From NCBI GenBank assembly GCA_003523185.1, contig DPGN01000018.1, positions 1 through 38,264 of the forward strand: 38,264 nt of DNA. The letters are read 5' to 3'. Below, piece after piece: positions 8,668-17,409 of this stretch; the stretch's first letter is position 1; each line of letters begins with the position of its first letter. This DNA comes from Halieaceae bacterium (lineage in GTDB: Bacteria > Pseudomonadota > Gammaproteobacteria > Pseudomonadales > Halieaceae). Under the pieces are notes generated by a model, which saw only the letters and a program-made list of their open reading frames with translations, had not been told where the DNA came from and searched no databases. The position numbers and the translations under genes are program-made.

Positions 8668-9546
8668 ATGGCGAAATCAGACAGGCCAGTGGCACTCGTA
8701 ACAGGCGCAAGTCGCGGTGCCGGCGCAGGTATTGCGCGAGCGTTGGGTAGCTACGGCATGCGCGTCTATGTGACTGGGCGTGCTGAAACAGTGGGAGAAG
8801 CGCGAGGTTGGGATGGCGCTGCATTGCCCGGCACGATTCACAGTACTGCCGAAGAGGTGACCGCGGCAGGGGGTGAGGGGATTGCTGTTCGCTGTGATCA
8901 CGCTGATGACGAGCGCGTACAGGAGGTCTTTGCACAGATCGAGGATGAATCAGGTCGTCTCGATCTACTGGTGAACAACGCGACCATGATTCACCCAGAG
9001 CTGATTACGCCAAAACCGTTCTGGGAGAAACCGCTGGATGCCGTTGGGATCTTAGATGTGGGGCTTCGATCGGCTTATGTGGCCAGCTGGCATGCGGCTC
9101 GGATCATGGTCCCACAGGGCTCAGGCCTGATCGCCTTTGGGTCTTCGTTTGGCGCGAACTGCTACATGCACGGCCCGGGTTACGGGGCTCAAAAAGCCGG
9201 TATTGATAAGTTTGCGCACGACATGCAGCACGATCTCTCCGAGACAGGCGTCAACGCCGTATCGATCTGGATGGGGCCCTTGAGAACCGAACGTGCCTTG
9301 ATGGCGGCTGAGGTGCATCCGGAGCAGTATGAGGACATCATGAAGGTTGCCGAGAACCCCGAGTACACAGGTCACTTGCTTCATGCCCTCGCGTTCAGTC
9401 AAGTCATCGAGCGCTATGCGGGTAAAACCGTGGTCGGTGCAGAACTGGGTGTTGAGCTGGGGATTAGCGATGCTGGCGAATACCGACCGTCACATCGCGA
9501 CATGTTGGGTGGTCCGCCCGATCGGTCGCCTGCCGTTATTTACTGA
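8668..9546 (+). CDS. SDR oxidoreductase, DHRS1-like
   Basis: Short-chain dehydrogenase of 292 residues. TGASRGAG is at the N-terminus, LVNNAT is the adenine-side motif, and the active site YGAQK follows the catalytic Ser region FGSSFG. The insert after the second strand, the KPFWEKP segment and LMVP-like RIMVPQGSGLI resemble the DHRS1 subgroup of SDRs, whose human member acts on steroids and carbonyl compounds. GAGGAG precedes the ATG. It begins 15 bases after the SRPBCC gene and 16 bases before the following DUF3604 start, so the three are very probably one transcript. The exact substrate cannot be read from sequence. Confidence 0.9.
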   Translation: MAKSDRPVALVTGASRGAGAGIARALGSYGMRVYVTGRAETVGEARGWDGAALPGTIHSTAEEVTAAGGEGIAVRCDHADDERVQEVFAQIEDESGRLDLLVNNATMIHPELITPKPFWEKPLDAVGILDVGLRSAYVASWHAARIMVPQGSGLIAFGSSFGANCYMHGPGYGAQKAGIDKFAHDMQHDLSETGVNAVSIWMGPLRTERALMAAEVHPEQYEDIMKVAENPEYTGHLLHALAFSQVIERYAGKTVVGAELGVELGISDAGEYRPSHRDMLGGPPDRSPAVIY

Positions 9547-9562
9547 TTGGGGCTGCCTGACA

Positions 9563-11488
9563 ATGAGAGGAAGACCACAAATAGGAGGACAGCGAGTCTG
9601 GACAGAGACTGGCGGGGTCAAAGTTAAGCTGCTGGGTCTCCTGTTGCTTGCGGCGCTACTCGCTGCTTACCTCACGCTGTCGCCGATCGAGGATCCCTCG
9701 CTCAAAGGGCCCGAGCCTATCGAACCTATGACAGCCGAACCAGCCTCTTCCCAGGGTGAGCAGCGCGTGTTCTGGGGTGATTTGCACATCCACACGTCAC
9801 TCTCGAGTGATGCCTTTACGATGGGCGTAAGGGCTGTGCCGGATGATGTGTATCGTTTCGCCAAGGGCGCAACGATTGAGCACGGTGCCGGGTATCCAGT
9901 CACGATCGCTCGTCCGCTCGACTTCGCCGCGGTCACCGACCACGCCGAGTATCTGGGGCAGGCGAAGCTGTCGGGTCTGGATGTTCCGACCACACGACAG
10001 CGTCTCGCGGATTTACTGAGCAACGAGAATCGTCTCACCATTACCCAGGCCTGGTGGGAGATTATGAGCTTAATTCGTGAGAATGGTTTCAAACTCGATC
10101 TTGAGGGTGTCGACCCTGAAATCAACAAAAGCGCATGGGAAGAAATAATTGCGGCGGCAGAGCAACATTATGAGCCCGGGGTGTTTACAACCTTCCCCGG
10201 CTGGGAATGGTCAGCCGATGCGGGCGATGTTGGAACGCATCTGCACCGCAACGTGATTTATGGTGGCGGCGATCTACCCGAGATTCCGTTCAGCTCGATC
10301 GATGGTCCCACACCACCTGATTTGTGGGCGTTCCTTCGGTCGGAACGGGCGAATGGCAGACGGGTAATTGCGATTCCGCACAACCCCAACCTCAGTGAGG
10401 GTTTGGCCTATCGCATCACGGGCGACTCTGGAGGACGCATAACGGAGCTATCGCCGGCTGATCGTTCGATACTCGAGCCCATTAGCGAGATTCTGCAAAT
10501 CAAAGGCAGTTCCGATACCCATCCGCTGCTATCGAGTCTCGATGAATTTGCCGATTTTGAAATTGCAGGGACGGTACCTGGGCGTGAAATGACGCTGACC
10601 AGCGTGAAAGGTGCCTACGCGCGCGATGCGTTGCGTGGGGGAATCTCGATGGCCCACAGTGAGGGCTTCAATCCGCTAAAGTTTGGCGTTATCGGCTCTA
10701 GTGACAGTCACAACGCGACATCGCCTAGTGATGAAAATGGCTATACCGGCAAGTTGCCGATGATGGATGGGTCAGCCGGTCTTCGAACCGGTGCTGCAGG
10801 TCTTGGGCTGGATAAAATGACACCGGCTCGAAAGTGGGGATCGGGTGGCTTGGCGGCCGTGTGGGCGCCTGAAAATACGCGTGAAGTGCTGTTTGATGCG
10901 ATGCAACGACGCGAAACATTTGCCACGTCCGGCCCGCGCATTACCGTCAGTTTATTTGGTGGTTGGGGCTTTCCCGATGGTGCGGCAATGGCCCCAGATG
11001 TCGACACACTGGGTCGCGCTCACGGCGTACCCATGGGCGGCGATTTACCCCTGGCGCCCGATGGAGGAGTGGCGCCCGAGTTTATCGCTGTCGCCCAGCG
11101 CGATCCACTAGGCGCCAATCTGGATCGAATTCAGATGATCAAGGGTTGGGTTGATGCTGACGGCATCAGTCATGAGGCGATCTTTGACTTGGCGTGGTCG
11201 GATGATCGGATGGTTGACCCGGACACGGGAAAACTGTCGTCCGTGGGCTCGACGGTGGACCGGAGGGCCGCAACCTACACCAATGAGATTGGAGCGCCGC
11301 AGCTCAGCGCGCAGTGGCGCGACCCAGACTTTGATCCGAGGCAGGAGGCGTTTTATTACCTTCGCGTCCTCGAGATACCGACTCCGCGATGGTCGACTTA
11401 TGACGCCTTGCAGTTGGGCACAGAGCCGATGGAGCCAGTATCCATTCAGGAGCGGGCGATCAGCTCTGCTATTTGGTACCAGCCCTGA
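9563..11488 (+). CDS. DUF3604 PHP-like protein, membrane-anchored
   Basis: DUF3604 protein of 641 residues. The PHP-like metal motif GDLHIHT (His75, His77) is followed by AAVTDHAEYLG, the internal IPHNPNLS and the GSSDSHN segment, all potential metal ligands as in PHP/amidohydrolase-fold phosphoesterases. A hydrophobic N-terminal stretch (about residues 22-40) acts as signal anchor, so the enzyme is likely periplasmic. The ATG at 9563 is the only in-frame ATG near this segment; an AGGAGG at 9582-9587 lies inside the reading frame without a start codon at a suitable distance, so the true start has some doubt. Function of DUF3604 is not established to my knowledge. A paralogue is at 18173-20191. 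It closes the 6881-11488 group. Confidence 0.85.
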   Translation: MRGRPQIGGQRVWTETGGVKVKLLGLLLLAALLAAYLTLSPIEDPSLKGPEPIEPMTAEPASSQGEQRVFWGDLHIHTSLSSDAFTMGVRAVPDDVYRFAKGATIEHGAGYPVTIARPLDFAAVTDHAEYLGQAKLSGLDVPTTRQRLADLLSNENRLTITQAWWEIMSLIRENGFKLDLEGVDPEINKSAWEEIIAAAEQHYEPGVFTTFPGWEWSADAGDVGTHLHRNVIYGGGDLPEIPFSSIDGPTPPDLWAFLRSERANGRRVIAIPHNPNLSEGLAYRITGDSGGRITELSPADRSILEPISEILQIKGSSDTHPLLSSLDEFADFEIAGTVPGREMTLTSVKGAYARDALRGGISMAHSEGFNPLKFGVIGSSDSHNATSPSDENGYTGKLPMMDGSAGLRTGAAGLGLDKMTPARKWGSGGLAAVWAPENTREVLFDAMQRRETFATSGPRITVSLFGGWGFPDGAAMAPDVDTLGRAHGVPMGGDLPLAPDGGVAPEFIAVAQRDPLGANLDRIQMIKGWVDADGISHEAIFDLAWSDDRMVDPDTGKLSSVGSTVDRRAATYTNEIGAPQLSAQWRDPDFDPRQEAFYYLRVLEIPTPRWSTYDALQLGTEPMEPVSIQERAISSAIWYQP

Positions 11489-11535
11489 GGCGTCTGCTAT
11501 TGAGGACTGCGCTGCAATGGTCTCTGATGCCCGTG

Positions 11536-12336
11536 TCAGAGTAACCCTGGGATAACTGCCTTCCGGTCTTTCGGGTAGTCATCGAAGTTCTTGTGGAACC
11601 ATTTGTGGGTGTAAAGCGCTCTGGGAATCAGGTTGCCGGCGGTCATTGCGAGAACAAATACTGCGCCTAGGTTCCATACCATGATGGCAAATCCAGTGAA
11701 TGACAGGATCTCACCAAAATACTGTGGGCAGGTAAGCCATTTGAAGCCACCGCCGTAGGGAATCTTGTAACGCGGTTCGTCGGGACTGGGATTAGGAGAT
11801 CGCAAATTGCGCAAAATGCTGTCTGAGTGGATGTTCAGCGTGAAACCGAAAATGTAAATGGCTAGGCCAATTTGGAAGCGTGGGTCGCTAAACCATTCGG
11901 TTGTGTACTGAGTGCCGAACTCCGTCAGGTAGGCTGCGTTGAAGTAGCCGTGGAGAAACAGCGTAATCCAGCCAGCGATCACAACCCCTAGGGAGAAGCT
12001 GGCAGTTGATCCAGGCTGTACGCGCATCAGCATGGGGGTGACAAGCGCACGGTTGGTGTAGTGGAACATCCAGACGGCTAGGAAGAAGAGGGGTACGGTC
12101 TGGTCCGAGTTGGGACCCATGAAGAAGACGACGGGGAAAACCAGTAGCCCCGGAAGTTCCATCAGAATCCATCCGGCTTTCGATCCAAGCTTAATGCCCT
12201 TTGACCGCTTACCCCCGCCAAAACGACCACCATAGGCGGCGGTGCCAAAGAAGCTCGACACCATGACCAGGATTGCATAGGCAAAGCCGATGAGGAGTAA
12301 AGTGTCGTAGAGCGTATTTCCGGTGTACCACTGCAT
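11536..12336 (-). CDS. Steroid 5alpha-reductase (SRD5A family)
   Basis: Polytopic membrane protein of 266 residues that matches animal steroid 5alpha-reductases motif by motif. WILMELPGL carries Glu60, equivalent to human SRD5A2 Glu57, and FHYTNR carries Tyr93, equivalent to Tyr91; these two residues hold the steroid 3-keto group. The NADPH-site segments NIHSDSILRNLR (168-179), YKIPYGG (190-196) and YFGEI (206-210) are present, and the C-terminus DYPKDRKAVIP matches the family end. The position of human Asn193 is Gln205 here. It would reduce a delta4-3-ketosteroid (or a related enone) with NADPH. The ATG at 12336 has AAGGA upstream. It is divergent from the ketosteroid-dehydrogenase-like flavoprotein, which could catalyse a related oxidation. 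Confidence 0.9.
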   Translation of the reverse strand: MQWYTGNTLYDTLLLIGFAYAILVMVSSFFGTAAYGGRFGGGKRSKGIKLGSKAGWILMELPGLLVFPVVFFMGPNSDQTVPLFFLAVWMFHYTNRALVTPMLMRVQPGSTASFSLGVVIAGWITLFLHGYFNAAYLTEFGTQYTTEWFSDPRFQIGLAIYIFGFTLNIHSDSILRNLRSPNPSPDEPRYKIPYGGGFKWLTCPQYFGEILSFTGFAIMVWNLGAVFVLAMTAGNLIPRALYTHKWFHKNFDDYPKDRKAVIPGLL

Positions 12337-12489
12337 GGCGAGGGTCCTTCGTTGTTCTGTCAGCGGCGCCTAAGGTCGCTTGTGCGGGCAGTCTTCGCAA
12401 GTGTCAGTTATCGTCCAAACGGAGGGAGAGCGCGCCGAGGTGAGACGCTACATTGACGCTATACCAATAAAAATGACTGGGAGAGGGCT

Positions 12490-13956
12490 GTGTCCTTTGC
12501 ACCGATTCTAGAAGCTGACGTTAAAACCTGGACGGAGACCCGCGATGTACTCATCGTTGGCTTCGGGGGTGCGGGTGCCTGTGCTGCCATCGAGGCCGCT
12601 GATAACGGCGCATCGGTCACCATTTTTGAGGCGGCGTCCGAGAGCGGTGGGTCAACCAAGCTGTCTTCAGCCGAGCTGTATCTGGGTGGCGGAACGAAGG
12701 TGCAAAAAGCCGTCGGCTATGACGACTCGGCTGATGACGTGTACGGCTACCTGATGGACTCGAATGGGCCCCAGGCAGACCCTGAAAAGGTTCGTGCCTA
12801 TGCCGATGGCGGCGCTGATCATCTCGACTGGTTAATGACGCTGGGTGTTCCGTTCAAAATGTCCGAATACCCTGAGCGCGCAATGATGGCGTTGACCGAC
12901 GATTGCTTGCTTTACACCGGTAGTGAAAAGGCCTGGCCCTATGTCGATAAGTACAAGCCGGCCCCCCGCGGGCACAACCTCTACGTGGAGGGGGATAACG
13001 GTGGTCCCTTATTCGTGAAAATACTGACTGAGGCGGTCGAGCAACGGGACATCAACGTTCACCTTGAAGCGCGGGCACTCCGTTTGATCGTCGATCAGTT
13101 TGGTCCGGAGCAACGGATCGTGGGTCTCGTGGTTCGCGAAGACATGGAAGAGCGCTGCTACCGCGCCAGTAAGGGTGTGGTGCTGTGTGCGGGCGGTTTC
13201 GTCATGAATCAGGAAATGATGCAGCGCTATGCGCCTGAGCTGGCAAAAGCGGGCACTGTGCCCATTGGCAACCCAAACGATACCGGTGGTGGCATCCAGA
13301 TGGGATTGAGTGTGGGCGCGTCTGCCATCAACATGCATGAGGGCTTCTTAAGCGTCCCGTTTTACCCACCCGCAACGCTGACGCACGGAATTTTCGTGAA
13401 CGGTCAGGCACAGCGTTTTATTAACGAAGATGCGTATCACGGCAGGATTGGCTGTTATCTCGTGAAGCAGACCTTCCCGGTTTATCTCGTGCTCAACGTT
13501 GACGACTATGCAGATTATGAAACGGCGAGTTGGCTTGCGGCCCCGGTAAAGGGTACGGGTGAAACGATTGACGAGCTTGCGGAGGAATTGGACTTGCCGG
13601 ACGGATCCTTGCAGGAGACCGTGTCACGGTATAACGAGGCAGCTGAAGCGGGCGTTGATCCAGCCTTTCATAAGTCAGATGCCTGGCTTAAACCGCTGAC
13701 GGGTCCTTTTGTTGCGCTCGACTGCACACCCGGTGCCGGTGCGTTCTTGCCTCACTTTACGCTGGGAGGGTTAGATACGACGGTTGATGGTGTCGTCTTA
13801 AACGCTGAGGGCGCTGCTATCAACGGGCTATATGCGGCGGGACGAACCGCCTGCGGCGTGCCGCGCCGTGGTGACGGGTATGCCTCTGGCAGTTCCGTTG
13901 GCGATGCGACGTTTTCGGGCCGCCGTGCGGGCCGGCATGTCGCCACAGCGCAGTAG
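12490..13956 (+). CDS. FAD-binding dehydrogenase, 3-ketosteroid dehydrogenase-like
   Basis: Flavoprotein of 488 residues from the fumarate-reductase/3-ketosteroid-dehydrogenase superfamily. The FAD dinucleotide motif GFGGAG (Gly24, Gly26, Gly29) with the Glu48 end of the second strand, the SGGSTKLSSAE segment and the C-terminal GLYAAGRTACGVPRRGDGYASG are all recognisable. It is a little shorter than canonical KstD (about 510), and its C-terminal motif is not the classical KstD one, so delta1- or delta4-ketosteroid dehydrogenation is likely but not certain. The start is GTG at 12490 with GGAGAGGG upstream. It heads the 12490-16650 operon and lies back to back with the 5alpha-reductase. Cytosolic; no signal peptide. 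Confidence 0.88.
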   Translation: MSFAPILEADVKTWTETRDVLIVGFGGAGACAAIEAADNGASVTIFEAASESGGSTKLSSAELYLGGGTKVQKAVGYDDSADDVYGYLMDSNGPQADPEKVRAYADGGADHLDWLMTLGVPFKMSEYPERAMMALTDDCLLYTGSEKAWPYVDKYKPAPRGHNLYVEGDNGGPLFVKILTEAVEQRDINVHLEARALRLIVDQFGPEQRIVGLVVREDMEERCYRASKGVVLCAGGFVMNQEMMQRYAPELAKAGTVPIGNPNDTGGGIQMGLSVGASAINMHEGFLSVPFYPPATLTHGIFVNGQAQRFINEDAYHGRIGCYLVKQTFPVYLVLNVDDYADYETASWLAAPVKGTGETIDELAEELDLPDGSLQETVSRYNEAAEAGVDPAFHKSDAWLKPLTGPFVALDCTPGAGAFLPHFTLGGLDTTVDGVVLNAEGAAINGLYAAGRTACGVPRRGDGYASGSSVGDATFSGRRAGRHVATAQ

Positions 13957-13995
13957 TCCAATAGGGCCTGAGGGTAATGACAAGGACAGATTTTC

Positions 13996-14637
13996 ATGCC
14001 AGATGAAGCATTGTTAGCCAGGATCGACCGGCTGGAGTCTCTCGATGAGATCCGTCAGCTTGCGGCCAAATATTCCTTGGCACTGGATATGCGCGATTTG
14101 GATGCCATGGTCAATTTATTCCCCGAAGATGTCCGTGTGGGAAAAGACAAGGTAGGCCGAGCGCACTTTAAACAGTGGATGGATGAGACCTTGCGGGTGC
14201 AGTTCACGGGCACGTCGCATCATATTGGCAACCACATTATCGAGTTTGAAGATCCTGACAGTGCGGTGGGCGTGGTGTACTCGAAAAACGAACACGAAAC
14301 CCCCACTGAAGATGGTGGCTGCGAGTGGGTCATCATGCAGATGATTTATTGGGATCACTATCAGCGGATTGACGGGCGGTGGTTGTTCAAACGCCGCTTA
14401 CCTTGCTACTGGTATGCCACGGATCTGAATAAACCGCCTTACGGCGATAACAAAATGCGCTGGCCCGACAGGGACCCCTATGAGGGCGCGTTCCACAGTT
14501 TGTTCCCAAGTTGGCAGAAGTTTTGGGCTGAACCGGCCACTGACGCTTTGCCTTCGGTCGCTCCGCCAGCGCCTGTCGAACAATTTTTGAAAACCATGCG
14601 CGGCGGGTCTGACGATCCCAGTATTCGCACGCGATAG
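13996..14637 (+). CDS. NTF2-like (SnoaL_4 type) protein
   Basis: Protein of 213 residues with an NTF2/SnoaL-like cone fold predicted from the typical opening LARIDRLESLDEIRQLAAKYSLALDMRD, followed by LDAMVNLFPED and a strand-rich middle containing THHIGNH-like SHHIGNHIIEF. Family members include dehydratases, isomerases and ring-hydroxylase small subunits. The C-terminal part (from about residue 150) is aromatic and proline-rich. No catalytic residue is certain. It lies 39 bases after the flavoprotein and 10 bases before the OYE, so it belongs to the same transcript. Isomerisation or dehydration of a steroid intermediate is possible; I cannot choose. Confidence 0.8.
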   Translation: MPDEALLARIDRLESLDEIRQLAAKYSLALDMRDLDAMVNLFPEDVRVGKDKVGRAHFKQWMDETLRVQFTGTSHHIGNHIIEFEDPDSAVGVVYSKNEHETPTEDGGCEWVIMQMIYWDHYQRIDGRWLFKRRLPCYWYATDLNKPPYGDNKMRWPDRDPYEGAFHSLFPSWQKFWAEPATDALPSVAPPAPVEQFLKTMRGGSDDPSIRTR

Positions 14638-14647
14638 AGATCAATTT

Positions 14648-15727
14648 ATGGCTATCGATCGACTGCTTTTACCCTTGTCGATGGGGGACCTCGAGCTCAA
14701 GAACCGGGTGGTCATGGCGCCCATGACCCGCAGTCGGGCTTCTCAAGCGGATGACTGTGTCTCCGAAATTCACGAGCAGTACTACTCGCAACGTGCTAAC
14801 GCGGGCTTGATTATTACCGAGGGAACCCATCCCACCTTTGATGGTAAGGGTTACAACCGGACGCCGGGTATTTGTAATGAGCGACATGTCGCCGTATGGT
14901 CGCGTGTGACACGCGCCGTCCATGCCGCGGGCGGGCAGATCGCCTGCCAGTTGATGCACTGCGGTCGCGTTGGCCACCCTGACAACAAGGCAGCGGGTAC
15001 TCGTCTGTTGGGACCTTCGGCCATCGCTGCGCGTGCCGAGATTTTTACCGAAGGGGGTATGAAGGCCATGCCCACGCCTGAGCCCATGTCGCTAGAGGAT
15101 ATTGACCAGGCGATCACAGACTACGGACTGGCCGCGGAACGTTGCCTGTCAGCTGGCTTCGACGCTGTCGAGCTTCACTGTGCGTCAGGCTATCTCCCGG
15201 GCCAGTTTCTTGCCTCGGGCAGTAATCACCGAGGTGATGAGTACGGTGGCTCATTAAGTAATCGGCTGCGGTTCATTGAGCGCGTGCTCGATGCGCTCGA
15301 TGCTGCCATTGGTATGGGAAGGGTGGGTCTGCGGATTTCACCGGGTAATCCCTACAACGACCACGTCGATGCGAACCCAGAAGTGACTTATGCCGGACTA
15401 CTGCAGTTGGCTGAACTGAAAGGCGTGGCGTGGGTGCATGCCATTAGGATGGCTTCAACGGGTATCGATAGCTTGGCATTGACACGGGCGCATTACTCGG
15501 GGGCTTTGATTGGTAGCGACAGCTACACCGCCGAAGAAGCTGAGGCGAGTATTGGTGACGGCCTGGTTGATGCTGTCTCGTTTGGACGGCTGTACATCGC
15601 CAATCCTGATCTCGTGGAGCGCTTCAAACGCGGCGGTCCCTTCAACGAAATGGATAAGCGCACGATTTATGGCGGCGAAGGTGCCGCGGGTTATTGCGAT
15701 TACCCCATGCTTTCGGGTGATGCATAA
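14648..15727 (+). CDS. Old Yellow Enzyme family reductase (NemA-like) with altered active site
   Basis: FMN-dependent ene-reductase of 359 residues. The start LLLPLSMGDLELKNRVVMAPMTRSRA and the EYGGSLSNRLRF segment are typical of NemA/xenobiotic reductase/OYE class I. The active-site block reads ELHCASGYLPGQFLASGSN: His177 and Tyr182 are kept, but the second member of the substrate-anion pair, normally Asn or His, is Ser180, and the usual SP/DP after QFL is AS. This could shift specificity or lower activity. It would reduce an activated C=C bond with NAD(P)H. It is the third gene of the 12490-16650 operon. It differs clearly from the OYE at 6881, which carries a Cys cluster. Confidence 0.88.
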   Translation: MAIDRLLLPLSMGDLELKNRVVMAPMTRSRASQADDCVSEIHEQYYSQRANAGLIITEGTHPTFDGKGYNRTPGICNERHVAVWSRVTRAVHAAGGQIACQLMHCGRVGHPDNKAAGTRLLGPSAIAARAEIFTEGGMKAMPTPEPMSLEDIDQAITDYGLAAERCLSAGFDAVELHCASGYLPGQFLASGSNHRGDEYGGSLSNRLRFIERVLDALDAAIGMGRVGLRISPGNPYNDHVDANPEVTYAGLLQLAELKGVAWVHAIRMASTGIDSLALTRAHYSGALIGSDSYTAEEAEASIGDGLVDAVSFGRLYIANPDLVERFKRGGPFNEMDKRTIYGGEGAAGYCDYPMLSGDA

Positions 15728-15780
15728 ATCGTAGTCAACGAGTAACGTAACCGTATTACGAATGTAGCAAGGATAGTTTC

Positions 15781-16650
15781 ATGCCCATGCCGACGGATGT
15801 GCCAGTCATCGATTTGATGTTGGCGGTTCCCAATGACGACACCTCGAACTTCTATGACTTTATTCGTCCTTTATTGATGGATGAGCAGAGCCGTCAGATG
15901 TTCCAAATGCCGGCGCAGTACATGTTCAAAGATCTTCCCAAGGTCGGTAAGCGCGATGATTACATCGCCTACACCCTTGAGAAGATGGATGAATTCAATA
16001 TTGAAAAGGCCATGCTGGGTGTTGATGAAGGGCAGTACGAGACGCAGTGTGAGGCCGTAAAAAAGCATCCGGACCGGTTCTTTGCGTCCTATGACTGCAA
16101 TCCCAATAACGGCATGGATGAGGTCCGCAAGATTCGCCGCCTCAAAGAAGAATATGACATTAAGTCGGTCAATGCCTTTCCTTCGGGTCTATGCCCTCAA
16201 GTGTCGCTGTCTGACAAAAAGTGGTACCCGATCTTCGTTACCTGCATCGATTTGGATATTCCGTTTTGTCCCTGCGTTGGTGTACCCGGACCCCGAATTC
16301 CCATGGAGCCACAGAAAGTCGAGCACCTTGATGAAATTTGCTGGTTCTTCCCGGAGTTGAAGGTTGTGATGAAGCATGGCGCTGAGCCATGGACGGATCT
16401 GGCATGGAAGCTGATGTTGAAGTACGAAAATCTCTACTATATGACCAGTGCCTTTGCGCCAAAGCACTATCCGAAAGACATCATTAACTTCGCTAACACG
16501 CGCGGCGCTGACAAGATTATGTATGCGGGTTATTTTCCCATGGGGCTCTCGTTGGAGCGTATCTTTGGTGACATGCCCAATGTGCCGTTCAAGGATGAGG
16601 TCTGGCCGAAGTTTTTGCGGGAGAATGCGAAGCGCGTGTTTAAGGTCTAA
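15781..16650 (+). CDS. Amidohydrolase-2-like protein lacking metal ligands
   Basis: Protein of 289 residues with the overall layout of the amidohydrolase_2 (ACMSD-like TIM barrel) family: N-terminal strand VIDLMLAVP, middle RFFASYDCNPNNG, then KHGAEPW and a C-terminal YAGYFPMGLSLERI block followed by FLRENAKRVFKV. The metal-binding His-x-His of the first strand (ID-x-H-x-H in active members) is replaced by Met13 and Ala15, and the C-terminal GSDYP motif is AGYFP, without the Asp. A metal-dependent hydrolase role is therefore unlikely; a metal-free lyase, hydratase or binding role would fit. AAGGA precedes the ATG. Last gene of its operon, followed directly by a strong terminator. Confidence 0.8.
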   Translation: MPMPTDVPVIDLMLAVPNDDTSNFYDFIRPLLMDEQSRQMFQMPAQYMFKDLPKVGKRDDYIAYTLEKMDEFNIEKAMLGVDEGQYETQCEAVKKHPDRFFASYDCNPNNGMDEVRKIRRLKEEYDIKSVNAFPSGLCPQVSLSDKKWYPIFVTCIDLDIPFCPCVGVPGPRIPMEPQKVEHLDEICWFFPELKVVMKHGAEPWTDLAWKLMLKYENLYYMTSAFAPKHYPKDIINFANTRGADKIMYAGYFPMGLSLERIFGDMPNVPFKDEVWPKFLRENAKRVFKV

Positions 16651-16663
16651 AACACCGATAACC

Positions 16664-16696
16664 ACAAAAAACCCCGCTTTTAGCGGGGTTTTTTGT
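16664..16696. terminator. Strong bidirectional intrinsic terminator
   Basis: Perfect 14-base inverted repeat ACAAAAAACCCCGC / GCGGGGTTTTTTGT with a five-base loop TTTTA. The GC core plus a T-run on each strand fits an intrinsic terminator working for the 12490-16650 operon (+) and also for the convergent MaoC gene (-), which stops at 16745. Confidence 0.93.
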
Positions 16697-16744
16697 GTCT
16701 AGGTGAAGCTCACCGGATCGGAGTTAAAACCCTATTTCCAAGCC

Positions 16745-17206
16745 CTATGCGGGGAAATACACGCTGATCGCGTCGACAATACAGGCTGGCTTCTCGGCGC
16801 CTTCGGCCTGCATGACAATCCGCAGAACCATTTTGATACCGCCACTCGCTTCTTCTACCGATACCACGGTCCCGGTTGCAGATAGCTTGGAACCGACAGT
16901 CACGGGGGAGGGGAAGCGTGTTTTTTCTGTGCCGTAGTTCACTCCCATTGCGATGCCACGGACTTCGATGATCTCCGGCATGAACTTAGCGGCCAGCGAC
17001 ATGGTTAGGTAACCGTGGGCGATAGTGGCCCCAAACGGACCCTTGGCGGCGCGTTCCGCATCAATATGAATCCACTGGTGATCACCCGTTGCATCAGCGA
17101 ATTGGTTGATACGCTCTTGCGTGATCTCCATGCTGGGGCTCGGGCCCAAGGTTGTACCCACAAGGTCATAGAGGTCAGAGGGTGATTCGATAATGGTTTT
17201 GGACAT
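16745..17206 (-). CDS. MaoC-type (R)-specific enoyl-CoA hydratase
   Basis: Single hot-dog MaoC dehydratase of 153 residues. The catalytic hydratase motif is intact: ATGDHQWIHID with Asp42 and His47, followed by GPFGATIAHGYLTMSL. It would hydrate an enoyl-CoA thioester, for example during shortening of a steroid side chain or of ring-derived acyl-CoA. AGGAG lies eight bases before the ATG at 17206. It stands alone on the minus strand, convergent with the preceding operon and divergent from the SDR at 17410 across a 203-base gap that presumably carries both promoters; TTATAA in that gap (about 17270-17275) could serve the minus strand. Confidence 0.92.
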   Translation of the reverse strand: MSKTIIESPSDLYDLVGTTLGPSPSMEITQERINQFADATGDHQWIHIDAERAAKGPFGATIAHGYLTMSLAAKFMPEIIEVRGIAMGVNYGTEKTRFPSPVTVGSKLSATGTVVSVEEASGGIKMVLRIVMQAEGAEKPACIVDAISVYFPA

Positions 17207-17409
17207 GCCAATCTCCTGTCAATCCGTAATGGGGCCCACTCGCCCGCCACATGATCTCGCCCTGCGTCTTATAAAGCCTTAGCCAAGGCGACGATGAACT
17301 CGTACTGTGCCATATTCTGTGTTCGAGGCATCATTGTTTCAGACGATGAAGTCAATGCTCTCTGGTGCGAGTGTGAGGTTCATAGTGTGTGTAAGCGAAA
17401 AACGCCGTA

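Noticed and set aside
9347..9562. Upstream in-frame extension of the first DUF3604 protein
   Set aside because: It would overlap the end of the SDR gene by 200 bases and place the membrane anchor in the interior; the ATG at 9563 fits better.
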